This document shows, one piece after another, positions 47,852-56,320 of a DNA stretch of 64,000 nucleotides (positions are counted from its first letter, which is position 1; every line of letters begins with the position of its first letter). The stretch covers positions 1,178,001 to 1,242,000 of the forward strand of contig NZ_JBDPZC010000001.1 of NCBI RefSeq assembly GCF_039872765.1. Direction: 5' to 3'. The DNA is from Roseateles_B flavus. Its GTDB lineage: Bacteria; Pseudomonadota; Gammaproteobacteria; Burkholderiales; Burkholderiaceae_C. Under the pieces are notes generated by a model. It had not been told where the DNA came from, made no database searches, and saw only the letters and a list, made by a program, of their open reading frames with translations. The translations under genes were made by a program, and so were the position numbers.

Positions 47852-48265
47852 TTACTTCGTGGCCACCGCGCGCAGCTTGCCGTCGTTGGTGGGCTCGAAC
47901 TCGCCGAAGCCGGTGGAGCCGTCCGCGAAGAGAACCAGCAGGCGGGACCCCGTGAAGTCACCCACGCGCACGCCGGAGGAGACGTCGCCCTGGAAGTCAG
48001 GGTCGATGCCGGCGAACTGCACCGACTTGTCCGGCGAGAAATTGGCGAAGCGGGCCGTCACCACCTCGGTGTCGACGCCATCGACGCCCACCAGGGTGGC
48101 AGGCCCGGAGAAGCCGCCGAAGGTGTCGAAGAGGATGGGGAACTTCGCCGTCCTTGCACTGATGCCGACCTCGCGGATGTCCGCGCTGCTGGCGTTCTGC
48201 AGGTTGAGATTGATGCTGAAGCTGTTGAGCGGCCCGTCAAAGGTCGCGACCAGTTCCTGTGCCAT
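47852..48265 (-). CDS. Hypothetical protein, beta-rich
   Basis: A 137-residue acidic protein with ATG and a GAGG ribosome site. It has no signal peptide, is rich in alternating hydrophobic residues (ELVATFDGPLNSFSINLNLQ, RLLVLFADGSTGFGEFEP) and contains no cysteine, suggesting a single beta-sandwich domain. I do not recognise a family. It lies between the repeat tract and the LPMO gene on the minus strand. Its leader (48266-48474) holds no further gene. Confidence 0.6.
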   Translation of the reverse strand: MAQELVATFDGPLNSFSINLNLQNASSADIREVGISARTAKFPILFDTFGGFSGPATLVGVDGVDTEVVTARFANFSPDKSVQFAGIDPDFQGDVSSGVRVGDFTGSRLLVLFADGSTGFGEFEPTNDGKLRAVATK

Positions 48266-48474
48266 GATGAGTACCTCACTGTTTGGCTGTGAACGGCAGG
48301 CTCAGGGCCTGCCACCTCTTTACGGCCAGCGTCATGCACTGCCCGTTCCCACACTATTGGCGCTTCGGTGACGGCCCGCATCCCCAATACTGACCACTGA
48401 CTGGCTCTGGCCCTGGATGCCGCGATGGGCACAGCCCGGGCGCGGTCCAGCAGGCCGGGCGCCTCAAGCCCATG

Positions 48475-48499
48475 AAAAAGGGGGCCTCTCGGGCCCCCT
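48475..48499 (-). terminator. Terminator of the LPMO gene (minus strand)
   Basis: On the minus strand AGGGGGCC-CGAGA-GGCCCCCT forms an eight-pair stem followed by five T. It lies 22 bases after the LPMO stop. Confidence 0.85.
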
Positions 48500-48521
48500 G
48501 GCTGTCAGGATGCGCGGCTGC

Positions 48522-49937
48522 CTAGCGCGCGATCCATGCATCCGCCCAGGCGGCGCCCACGCCGGGTTCGTAGGCATTGTTGCTGCTGCTCCAGATGTTG
48601 CACCAGCCGCTATAGGGCGAGGGGCGGCATTCGTAGACCTTGCCGTTCTTGTTCTGCAGCACGCGCGTGCCGGCCTTGTAGCTGCCCAGGCCGGTCGGGA
48701 AGACATGGTCGTAGCTCGTGCTGCCGGCGGCCTTGAGGTTCACCGCGTAGGTCTTCTGGACCACGGCGCCGCCACTCTTGGGCGTGCCCTTGACGACCAG
48801 CTGGTAGCTGCCGGCCGCTGGCTTGCTGAGGGGCAGGCTGAGGCTCTGGCCGCTGTTGTTGAGCGAGGCGTTGGCACTGGCGCGAGCCACGCCGGCGGCA
48901 TCGAACAGGGTGGCGTTGACGTCCAGCTGGCCGACGGCGGTGACGCTGAATCCGAGCGTCAGGTTGCCGTCACTGCCGATGGTGTATTCGGCGGCCAGAC
49001 CGCTGACCAGCACGTCGTTGGCGGGCGGCGGGGCCTTGTCGATCTGGATCTCCACGCGGGTGTAGGGGCTGTCGCTGCGGGCGAAGACCTCGTTCTGGCC
49101 ATAGGCGGGGTTGATGCTGCCGTCCGCGGCCTTCTGGCCCGCCCTGAGCAGGGACTGCTCGGCATTGACCCGCGTCGCGAGGAGGTAGGGCCAGGTGGTC
49201 TTGGCGCCGTCCGCGGCGCTGCCAATGGTGATCCGGGTCGAGAGCTCGGGGTGTTCGCCGGCGGCGTCGAAGACGCGGGTGGAGGCCTTGTCCCCCACTG
49301 CCAGGTCGACGCTCGGGTAGATGGTGCCCTTGGCGGACCAGCTGTAGACCGGCGGCGTGCCGTCGAACTGCAGGTCCAGCAGGTTGTAGAAGCTGTTGGT
49401 GGTGTCCGCGATCTCCCAGACGGCCAGCACCAGCTGATAACCGGCCCGCACGGGCACGTTGCAGCTGTGGGTCAGCGGGCTTGGGGGCTGCTTGCCGCCG
49501 CCATCCACCTGGCAGAAAGGCGTGGACTCGAAGCTGGCGCGGCTGAGCTTCACATTGGGATTCCAGTCGGCCCGGGTGATGTAGTAACGCCAGTTGCGGG
49601 TGGCGTGGTTGGCGGTGAAGGTCCAGGTGAAGTTCTGCAGGCCGGACTTCATCGGGCGCTTGGTCCAGCGGGTGGCCGTCTGCTCGTCCAGCTCGGCGAA
49701 CTGGGTCAGGCCGGCGCTGGCGATCCTGCCGTCGGCCGGGCCGGTGGCCGGATAGCCGGATGGCGCCTCCAGGCTCTGGGGCTCGTACTGGATGGCGCCG
49801 CAATTGCTGTTGCCGCCTTGCTTGCACAGCAGGGAGCGCGACTCCGGGCTGCTGACGTAACCGTGTGGGTACGCGCTCAGCGGCACGGCGAGCAGAGCGC
49901 ACAAAGCGAAGCAACTACCCCAGAGACTTGTCCTCAT
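48522..49937 (-). CDS. GbpA-type lytic polysaccharide monooxygenase, chitin-binding
   Basis: A 471-residue secreted protein. The second of two adjacent ATGs is used because a GGAGG site lies five bases before it. A signal peptide (SLWGSCFALCALLAVPLSAY) precedes HGYVSSPESRSLLCKQGGNS, where H25 would be the histidine-brace residue of an AA10 LPMO. The catalytic domain (to about 200) has the second brace His in the ANHATRNWRYYITRADWNPN region. Domains 2-3 follow the GbpA layout (residues 200-400), and the end is a chitin-binding ChBD with GTRVLQNKNGKVYECRPSPY and WADAWI. It would oxidise and bind chitin outside the cell. Proline precedes H25, which is unusual. Confidence 0.9.
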   Translation of the reverse strand: MRTSLWGSCFALCALLAVPLSAYPHGYVSSPESRSLLCKQGGNSNCGAIQYEPQSLEAPSGYPATGPADGRIASAGLTQFAELDEQTATRWTKRPMKSGLQNFTWTFTANHATRNWRYYITRADWNPNVKLSRASFESTPFCQVDGGGKQPPSPLTHSCNVPVRAGYQLVLAVWEIADTTNSFYNLLDLQFDGTPPVYSWSAKGTIYPSVDLAVGDKASTRVFDAAGEHPELSTRITIGSAADGAKTTWPYLLATRVNAEQSLLRAGQKAADGSINPAYGQNEVFARSDSPYTRVEIQIDKAPPPANDVLVSGLAAEYTIGSDGNLTLGFSVTAVGQLDVNATLFDAAGVARASANASLNNSGQSLSLPLSKPAAGSYQLVVKGTPKSGGAVVQKTYAVNLKAAGSTSYDHVFPTGLGSYKAGTRVLQNKNGKVYECRPSPYSGWCNIWSSSNNAYEPGVGAAWADAWIAR

Positions 49938-50130
49938 CATGACCTCCATCGTTGTGGTCCCGATTGTGAAAATGGTGCGAATGACGCGCAAGTGGTTCTT
50001 TGTTGGTATTTATCCGGTATTTGTTTCGGTCCGTATCGCCTAAGGCAGTTGACGGCTTTCAAACAAGTGACATGCGCAGCCCCTAGGCTCATCCCTGCTC
50101 GCCACAAGGGACGACGCAGGGGGAGACCAC

Positions 50131-50931
50131 ATGACTCAGGACAGCGCACAGGCGTGCATCGAATGGGCCAGCCAGCGCCAGGCGGAAGCCTTCTGGCAAT
50201 GCGCCGAGACGGCCCAGGCGGTGAGGCGGCGCCATCAGTTCTTCATCTGGACCCAGGCCAGCCTGCAGCGCCTGCTGCCCCACCAGCTGATGCTGTGCAG
50301 TGCCTGGTCGCCCCTGCGGCGGCAGCTGCAGCCCGAACTGTTCAACAGCCTGCCGCTGCCTGAGCCGGTGCTGCAGTGGCTGCAGGATCCGGCCAGCCTG
50401 GCCTGGCTGCAGCAGGGCTGGCTGCGCGCGGGCAGCCAGGCCCAGGCTCTGCCGCTGGCCGGGCTGGTGGCATCGGGCGAAGGCACTGCGCAGGCCCTGA
50501 GTCTGCTGCAGGCGGCGGGCTTGCAGCACCTGTCCGTCCTGGGGGTGTCGCGTCCGCAGTGCGCCGAGGAGCTGGAGAGCTTCTTCCTGCTGGTCTCTCG
50601 GGAGCCCCTGCCGTCGCCCCTGCTGAACCTGATGACGCCGCTGCTGCACTGCGTCTGGCGGCGCGTGCAGGCGCAGGAGCTCCAGCTGCAGCACAGCCCG
50701 GCCCAGGGCGGCGCGAGCACGCAAGGCGTGACCGAGCGCGAGCGCCAGGTCCTGGCCTGGATGCGCCAGGGCAAGAGCAACCAGGAGATCGGCCTGCTGC
50801 TGGGCATCAGTGCGCTGACGGTCAAGAACCATGTGCAGAAGATCCTGCGCAAGCTCTGCGCCAGCAACCGAGCGCAGGCGGTGGCTCAGGCGATGAGCCT
50901 GCAGCTGCTCAAGGAGAACGGGTTGCGCTGA
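50131..50931 (+). CDS. LuxR-family regulator, EpsA-like
   Basis: A 266-residue protein with an AGGGGGAG ribosome site. The first 180 residues are a PAS-free helical domain (WTQASLQRLLPHQLMLCSAW ... PLPSPLLNLMTPLLH) like that of EpsA regulators linked to exopolysaccharide and PEP-CTERM loci. The LuxR helix-turn-helix is at the C-terminus: VTERERQVLAWMRQGKSNQE followed by IGLLLGISALTVKNHVQKIL. No receiver domain is present, so it is not a response regulator. It is divergent from the LPMO gene across a 193-base gap and convergent with the solute-binding protein gene. The EpsA label is by pattern. Confidence 0.8.
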   Translation: MTQDSAQACIEWASQRQAEAFWQCAETAQAVRRRHQFFIWTQASLQRLLPHQLMLCSAWSPLRRQLQPELFNSLPLPEPVLQWLQDPASLAWLQQGWLRAGSQAQALPLAGLVASGEGTAQALSLLQAAGLQHLSVLGVSRPQCAEELESFFLLVSREPLPSPLLNLMTPLLHCVWRRVQAQELQLQHSPAQGGASTQGVTERERQVLAWMRQGKSNQEIGLLLGISALTVKNHVQKILRKLCASNRAQAVAQAMSLQLLKENGLR

Positions 50932-50952
50932 ACCGGTCCGGCGGGAGCGGCG

Positions 50953-51693
50953 TCAGCGCCACTTCCAGCGCTGCTTCATCTCTTCGACCTGGGCGAGCCG
51001 GTCGCGCATGAAGTCGCGCATCGCCAGCACCTCGGCGGGGTGCTTGTACGAGGACAGGTACCAGTGCCCGCTGGCATGGGGCAGGTCCGGGTCGAAGACC
51101 GGGGCCTCGCCGCTTTCGCTGCCCGCGTGGGCGAAGTAGTACTCGGCGATGCGCGTGTTGAGGTAGGCCCCGTCCACGCGACCCCGCTGCAGCTTTTCAT
51201 AGAGCCGGTCGTACTGCACCGACTCCTCGATGCGCATCTGGCCGGAGTTGATCAGCTGCTGGTAAGGGTAGGGCGTGAAGCCGTTGGGGATGCCCAGCAC
51301 CTTGATGCGCGCCACGCCCTTGCCCAGGTCCTGCGGGCGGACCATGACGCCGTCGGTGAACTCCATCATGGGCGCGTAGGCGATGCGCAGATTGCCCTTG
51401 AGCGTCGTCACCCAGTTCGGGTTGTCGGGGAAGATGAAGTCCAGGTCGCCACGCACGAACATGGCGTCGCGGCGCTTCAGAGGCAAGACCACATAGCGGA
51501 ACTCCAGGCCGCGGGTGCTCGCGAAGGCATCGAGCATGTCGCGCCCCAGGCCGCTGTAGACGCCGTTCTTCCATTCCGAATAGGGCAGGAAGTTCTCGTA
51601 GTCTTCCACGCCCACGGTGTAGATGCGGCGGGCCCGGGCTGGGGCGGCGGCCGTCGTCAGCAGGGCGGACAGGAGCAGCTGGCGTCGCTTCAT
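50953..51693 (-). CDS. Periplasmic solute-binding protein (SBP family 3 type)
   Basis: A 246-residue exported protein. A short signal (KRRQLLLSALLTTAAAPARA) precedes YTVGVEDYENFLPYSEWKNG, GLGRDMLDAFASTRGLEFRY and KRRDAMFVRGDLDFIFPDNP, which follow the amino-acid-type SBP_bac_3 fold. Later parts YDRLYEKLQRGRVDGAYLNT support it. No transporter membrane or ATPase genes are adjacent, so it may be an orphan receptor protein, or a sensor. It is convergent with the EpsA-like gene. Confidence 0.8.
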   Translation of the reverse strand: MKRRQLLLSALLTTAAAPARARRIYTVGVEDYENFLPYSEWKNGVYSGLGRDMLDAFASTRGLEFRYVVLPLKRRDAMFVRGDLDFIFPDNPNWVTTLKGNLRIAYAPMMEFTDGVMVRPQDLGKGVARIKVLGIPNGFTPYPYQQLINSGQMRIEESVQYDRLYEKLQRGRVDGAYLNTRIAEYYFAHAGSESGEAPVFDPDLPHASGHWYLSSYKHPAEVLAMRDFMRDRLAQVEEMKQRWKWR

Positions 51694-51806
51694 GGAACCT
51701 CCCGGTGCTGGGTATGGAGCGATGAAGAGGGCGGGTCGACAGCGACAGTGTCGCGCAGCGCGGGCCGGCTGAACAGCGGCAGGGCCGCCGCGGGCGGCGA
51801 TTCCTC

Positions 51807-51839
51807 AAGCGACCTTGAAGCGACCTTGAAGCGACCTTC
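51807..51839. repeat. Three tandem copies of an 11-base word
   Basis: AAGCGACCTTG is repeated three times, the last copy slightly changed, and ends at the stop codon of the VanZ-family gene. Confidence 0.7.
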
Positions 51840-52215
51840 AGCGGCGCACTCGCCCGGCAAGGCGCCGCAGCACCAGCGTCAGCGCGAGGCCCAGCAGGAT
51901 GCCGATGCCGTCCGCCAGCAGGTCCGCCCACTCGGCGGAGCGGCCCGGTACCTGGGTCTGCAGGATCTCGATCAGTCCGCCATAGCCCAGCAGCGCCCAG
52001 GCCAAGCGCCCCAGGCCAGCGGGCCAGGCCAGGCCGCCCAGCAGCACCAGCGTGCCGAAGGCGCTGAAGTGGTTGAGCTTGTCCCAGCCCAGGTCCGCGG
52101 CCTGCGGCGGTGCGGGGCTCAGGGCGAGGTAGCTGATCACGACCAGGGCCAGCGCGAAGAGTGCCGAGGGCAGGGCGTGGAGGCGTCGGAGGATGGGCGT
52201 CATGATGAGCGTCAT
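51838..52215 (-). CDS. VanZ-family membrane protein
   Basis: A 125-residue protein with four hydrophobic segments. The VanZ pattern is readable: WDKLNHFSAFGTLVLLGGLA (DKxxHF), GGLIEILQTQVPGRSAEWADLLAD (read across the fold: E-x-x-Q and R-x-x-x-x-x-D-x-x-A-D) and a final hydrophobic helix. ATG at 52215 or 52203 are both possible. VanZ proteins are membrane proteins of uncertain role in glycopeptide or lipid handling. It is a single gene, followed upstream by tRNA-Thr and its terminator. Confidence 0.85.
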   Translation of the reverse strand: MTLIMTPILRRLHALPSALFALALVVISYLALSPAPPQAADLGWDKLNHFSAFGTLVLLGGLAWPAGLGRLAWALLGYGGLIEILQTQVPGRSAEWADLLADGIGILLGLALTLVLRRLAGRVRR

Positions 52216-52251
52216 CAGGTGCAGGCTCGCAACGCCAGCGAGCCGGGCAAG

Positions 52252-52281
52252 AAAAAAGCCAGACCCTTGCGGATCTGGCTT
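52252..52281 (-). terminator. Terminator of tRNA-Thr
   Basis: On the minus strand AAGCCAGA pairs with TCTGGCTT around a short GC part, and six T follow. It lies just after the tRNA 3' end. Confidence 0.75.
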
Positions 52282-52292
52282 GATTCAATTTT

Positions 52293-52368
52293 TGGTGCCG
52301 GTGAAGAGAGTCGAACTCCCGACCTTCGCATTACGAATGCGCTGCTCTACCAACTGAGCTACACCGGC
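52293..52368 (-). tRNA. tRNA-Thr (anticodon CGT)
   Basis: A 76-base tRNA with encoded CCA. The acceptor stem GCCGGTG pairs with CACCGGC, the D arm has AGCTCAGTTGGTAGAGC, the T arm GAGTTCGACTC, and the anticodon loop TTCGTAA gives CGT. A terminator follows. Confidence 0.95.
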
Positions 52369-52392
52369 GAAAGACTGCGACTATAGCAGAAT

Positions 52393-53406
52393 TTACTGTG
52401 CCTGCTCAAGGTGGTAGCGCGTCACGCGCTCCACCTCGTTCTTCGAGCCCAGCACCACGGCCACGCGCTCATGCAGCTTGGTGGGCTTGAGGTCCATGAT
52501 GCGCTCGCGGGCGTTGGTGGCTGCGCCGCCGGCCTGCTCCACGAGGAAGGCCATCGGATTGGCCTCGTACATGAGACGCAGCTTGCCTGCCTTGTTGGGC
52601 TCGCGCTTGTCCCAGGGGTACATGAAGACGCCACCGCGGGTGAGGATGCGGTGCACGTCGGCCACCATGGAGGCGATCCAGCGCATGTTGAAGTTCTTGC
52701 CGCGCGGGCCTTCCTCGCCCGCCAGGCATTCGTCGATGTAGCGCTTCACCGGGGCGTCCCAGTGCCGCATGTTCGACATGTTGATGGCGAACTCCTTGGT
52801 GTCCTCGGGGATCTTCACGTCCTCCTGCGTCAGCACGAAGCTGCCCTGCTCGCGATCCAGGGTGAACATGGCCACGCCGTCGCCCACGGTGAGCACCAGC
52901 GTGGTCTGCGGGCCGTAGACGCAGTAGCCCGCGGCAGCCTGGGCGCTGCCGGGCTGCAGGAAGTCGTCCTCGCTGACGCCCTTGCTGCCTTCGGGCTTCT
53001 TCAGCACCGAGAAGATGGTGCCGATGGACACGTTGACGTCGATGTTGGACGAGCCATCCAGCGGGTCGAACATCAGCAGGTACTCGCCCTGCGGGAAGCG
53101 GTTGGGCACCAGGTAGATGCCCTCCATTTCCTCGGAGGCCATGGCCGCCAGGTGGCCGCCCCATTCGTTGGCCTCGATCAGCACCTCGTTGGCGATGATG
53201 TCCAGCTTCTTCTGGACCTCGCCCTGCACGTTCTCGCTGCCGGCCGTGCCCAGCACGTCACCCAGGGCACCCTTGTTGACGCTGATGGCGATGCGCTTGC
53301 AGGCGCGGGCCACGACTTCGATCAGCAGGCGCAGCTCCTGCGGGATGTGGCCGTGCTGGCGCTGTTGCTCGATCAGGTACTGCGTGAGGCTGATGCGACG
53401 GGTCAT
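52393..53406 (-). CDS. fbp: Fructose-1,6-bisphosphatase, class I
   Basis: A 337-residue enzyme that hydrolyses fructose-1,6-bisphosphate to fructose-6-phosphate in gluconeogenesis. The start is the ATG of MTRRISLTQYLIEQQ, typical of proteobacterial class I enzymes. The metal and substrate sites are intact: ASEEMEGIYL, FDPLDGSSNIDVNVSIGTIF, YCVYGPQTTLVLTVG, KRYIDECLAGEEG, RWIASMVADVHRILTRGGVF and YEANPMAFLVEQAGGAA. It lies directly downstream of pepN on the same strand (37 bases between), so the two may share a transcript. Confidence 0.97.
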   Translation of the reverse strand: MTRRISLTQYLIEQQRQHGHIPQELRLLIEVVARACKRIAISVNKGALGDVLGTAGSENVQGEVQKKLDIIANEVLIEANEWGGHLAAMASEEMEGIYLVPNRFPQGEYLLMFDPLDGSSNIDVNVSIGTIFSVLKKPEGSKGVSEDDFLQPGSAQAAAGYCVYGPQTTLVLTVGDGVAMFTLDREQGSFVLTQEDVKIPEDTKEFAINMSNMRHWDAPVKRYIDECLAGEEGPRGKNFNMRWIASMVADVHRILTRGGVFMYPWDKREPNKAGKLRLMYEANPMAFLVEQAGGAATNARERIMDLKPTKLHERVAVVLGSKNEVERVTRYHLEQAQ

Positions 53407-53443
53407 GGAAACACCTTGAAGTTGCGAATGCGGGGCAGGGCAC

Positions 53444-56131
53444 TCAGGCGGCGCCGCCGGAGGCCAGGGCGCGCTCGACGATCTCGCGCACGTCATTGGA
53501 CAGCTCGGGCTTGGCGGCCACGCGGGCGATGGCCTCGCGGGCAGCGGCGCGGTAGGGCTCGGCCAGCACCGTCCAGCGGTCCATGGCGCGGGCCACGCGG
53601 CCGGCCAGCTGCGGGTTGATGCCGTCCAGCAGTTGCACCTGCTCGGCCCACAGCACGTAGCCGGCGGCATCGGCGCGGTGGAAGGCGGCCGGGTTGAACA
53701 TGCACAGCGAGGCCAGCAGGCTGCGGGCGCGATTGGGGTTCTTCAGCGTGAAGTCCGGGTGCTGCAGCAACTGCTTGACGCGGGCGAAGGTCTTGCCGCC
53801 GTCCTCGGCCGCGCGGGCCTGCAGGGCGAACCACTTGTCCACCACCAGGGCCTCGTGCTTGAACAGCGCGTGGAAGCGCTGCAGCGCGGGCTCGGCCAGC
53901 TCGGCATGGGCGTTGACCAGGGCCGACAGAGCGCCCAGGCGCTCGGTCATGTTGGTGGCGTCCTTGAAGCGCTGGTAGGCGCGGCCGGGCCAGACGGCGT
54001 CGCCGTTGCGGGTGGCATGGAGCACCAGCATGGACAGGGCCAGGTTGGCCAGGGCGCGCTGCCCGGACTGCACCGGGCTGGGCTCGTAGCCGGCCTTGAC
54101 CTGGTTGGCCTCGTAGGCGGCGGCCCAGTCGTCCGCCAGGGCGGCGGCCAGCTGCACGTGCGCGGCCTCGACGGCGGCGTGGATCTCCTGCGGGTCGACC
54201 ACCTCCAGCTGCTCGGCCACATAGGCTTCGCCCGGCAGCGTGAGGGCCAGTTCCTTGAAGGCGGCGTCCAGCTGCGGGTCGCGCAGCACGGTGCGCATGG
54301 CATCCAGGTAGGCGGCATCCAGCACCAGGGTCTCGCCGGTGCGCACGGCCTGCAGGATGCGGTTCAGGGCCAGGCGCTGGCTGGCTTCCCAGCGGTTGAA
54401 GGCGTCGGCGTCGTGCTGCAGCAGGACCAGCAGCTCGGCGTCAGTGAGGCCGTCGTCCAGGATCACCGGGGCCGAGAAGCCGCGCAGCAGCGAAGGCACA
54501 GGTTCGCTGGCCACGCCGGTGAACACGAAGCACTGCTCGGCCTGGTCCAGCACCAGCACGCGCTCGGTGCCCACCGGGGCGGCCTCGCCCTGCAGCTGCA
54601 GAGGCAAGACCTGACCCTCACGGCTCAGCAGGCCCATGGTCACAGGGATGACCTGGGGCAGCTTGTGCTCCTGGCCGGGCGTGGCGGGGTTGTGCTGCTT
54701 CAGTGTCAGGGTGTAGGTCTGGGCAGCGGCGTCGTAGCTGCCGCGGGCCTGCACACGAGGCGTGCCCGACTGCGAGTACCAGCGCTTGAAGGTCTCCAGG
54801 CGGGTGCTCAGGGCGGAGCCGGGGTTGGCGTCGGCGATGGCAGCGGCGAAGTCGTCGCAGGTCACGGCCTGGCCGTCATGGCGCTCGAAGTAGAGCTTCA
54901 TGCCGGCCTCGAAGCCCTGGCGTCCGACCAGGGTCTGGTACATGCGCACCACTTCCGAGCCCTTTTCGTAGACCGTCGGGGTGTAGAAGTTGTTGATCTC
55001 GACGTAGGAGTCGGGGCGCACCGGGTGGGCCATGGCGCCGGAGTCCTCGGGGAACTGCACGCTGCGCAGCGCGCGCACGTCCTGGATGCGGCAGACGGCA
55101 CGGGCGCTGGGCGCGGCGGCCATGTCCATGCTGAATTCCTGGTCGCGGAAGACGGTCAGGCCTTCCTTCAGCGAGAGCTGGAACCAGTCACGGCAGGTGA
55201 CGCGGTTGCCGGTCCAGTTGTGGAAGTACTCGTGGGCGACGATGGACTCGATGCGGGCGAAGTCCGCGTCGGTCGCGGTGGCCGGCGAGGCCAGCAGGGC
55301 GCTGGTGTTGAAGATGTTGAGGCCCTTGTTCTCCATGGCGCCCATGTTGAAGTCGGACACGCCGACCACCATGAAGCGCTCCAGGTCCAGGGGCAGGCCG
55401 AAGCGGGCCTCGTCCCAGACGATGGAGGCGATGAGGCTGTTCATCGCATGCTCGGTCTTCTCCAGGTCACCGCGGCGCACGTAGACCTGCAGCAGGTGGT
55501 CCCGGCCGGCGCGGGTGCGGATGCGCTGCTCGCGCGAAACCAGGTCCGCCGCGACCAGCGCGAACAGATAGCTGGGCTTGGGGAAGGGGTCATGCCACTT
55601 GGCCAGGTGGCGGCCGTTGTCCAGCTCGGCGGTCTCCAGCAGGTTGCCGTTGGAGAGCAGCACGGGGTACTTGGCCTTGTCGGCGCGCAGGGTGACCGTG
55701 TAGACGGCCATCACGTCCGGGCGGTCCAGGAAGTAGGTGATGCGGCGGAAGCCCTCGGCCTCGCACTGCGTGAAGAAGCCGCCGCCCGAGGTGTAGAGGC
55801 CCGACAGCGAGCTGTTCTTCTCGGGGGCGCAGGTGTTGCGGATCTCGAGGGAGAAGTCAGCGTCCGGCGCGCTCTCGATGATCAGCTCATGGCCCTCCTG
55901 GCGGAAGGACACGCTCTCGCCATTGATCAGCACGCGCAGCAGGTTCAGCTCCTCGCCATGCAGGCGCAGCGGGCCGTGCGGCACGGCGGCATTGCGCTCG
56001 ACCTTCATCTTGCTGGTGACCAGCGTCTTCGCCGGGTCCAGGTCGAAAGTCAGGTCGACGGTGCGGATCCAGTAGGCCGGAGCCACGTAGTCTTCGCGGC
56101 GGATCAGTGCGGCGGTGCCTTCACGCATCAT
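53444..56131 (-). CDS. pepN: Aminopeptidase N
   Basis: An 895-residue M1 metallopeptidase that removes N-terminal residues from peptides in the cytoplasm. The ATG at 56131 is chosen because a GAGGAAG site lies six bases before it and the following MREGTAALIRREDYVAPAYW is the family start. The exopeptidase motif is VSDFNMGAMENKGLNIFN and the zinc site VAHEYFHNWTGNRVTCRDWF with the third ligand Glu in SLKEGLTVFRDQEF. The C-terminal half is the all-helical PepN domain. A dispersed-repeat word (GCAAGACCTGACCC at 54604-54617) is embedded in the coding sequence. The fbp gene follows. Confidence 0.95.
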   Translation of the reverse strand: MMREGTAALIRREDYVAPAYWIRTVDLTFDLDPAKTLVTSKMKVERNAAVPHGPLRLHGEELNLLRVLINGESVSFRQEGHELIIESAPDADFSLEIRNTCAPEKNSSLSGLYTSGGGFFTQCEAEGFRRITYFLDRPDVMAVYTVTLRADKAKYPVLLSNGNLLETAELDNGRHLAKWHDPFPKPSYLFALVAADLVSREQRIRTRAGRDHLLQVYVRRGDLEKTEHAMNSLIASIVWDEARFGLPLDLERFMVVGVSDFNMGAMENKGLNIFNTSALLASPATATDADFARIESIVAHEYFHNWTGNRVTCRDWFQLSLKEGLTVFRDQEFSMDMAAAPSARAVCRIQDVRALRSVQFPEDSGAMAHPVRPDSYVEINNFYTPTVYEKGSEVVRMYQTLVGRQGFEAGMKLYFERHDGQAVTCDDFAAAIADANPGSALSTRLETFKRWYSQSGTPRVQARGSYDAAAQTYTLTLKQHNPATPGQEHKLPQVIPVTMGLLSREGQVLPLQLQGEAAPVGTERVLVLDQAEQCFVFTGVASEPVPSLLRGFSAPVILDDGLTDAELLVLLQHDADAFNRWEASQRLALNRILQAVRTGETLVLDAAYLDAMRTVLRDPQLDAAFKELALTLPGEAYVAEQLEVVDPQEIHAAVEAAHVQLAAALADDWAAAYEANQVKAGYEPSPVQSGQRALANLALSMLVLHATRNGDAVWPGRAYQRFKDATNMTERLGALSALVNAHAELAEPALQRFHALFKHEALVVDKWFALQARAAEDGGKTFARVKQLLQHPDFTLKNPNRARSLLASLCMFNPAAFHRADAAGYVLWAEQVQLLDGINPQLAGRVARAMDRWTVLAEPYRAAAREAIARVAAKPELSNDVREIVERALASGGAA
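54604..54617. repeat. Dispersed repeat word inside pepN
   Basis: GCAAGACCTGACCC lies within the pepN coding region and encodes part of GQVLPLQL on the other strand without breaking the frame. It is identical to the word found after other genes in this window. Confidence 0.5.
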
Positions 56132-56280
56132 GGCGGACTTCCTCGTTTTGTTTGTCATTGCCCGGGCTCGTGACCCGAAGCTGTTGGATTCAATCGGGAG
56201 AGACGCGCCCGTCGGCACGCCTCAGCCTGCATTCCCCAGCGGGCCCCGCTGATCCGGCTCTGCCGGGCAGCCGGGGCCGC

Positions 56281-56313
56281 CCCCTCGAGGGGGCCGGCGC
56301 AGCCGGTAGGGGG
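56281..56313. repeat. GC-rich hairpin element downstream of prfB
   Basis: On the minus strand it reads CCCCCTACCGGCTGCGCCGG followed by CCCCCTCGAGGGGG. It shares almost the whole pattern with 60016-60054, including its place just after a stop codon. It can fold as two hairpins and probably helps end transcripts. Confidence 0.6.
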
Positions 56314-56320
56314 TGGTCCA

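Noticed and set aside
53633..56173. An 846-residue plus-strand ORF over pepN
   Set aside because: Antisense to pepN, which has intact GAMEN and HEYFH motifs; the ORF has no motifs.
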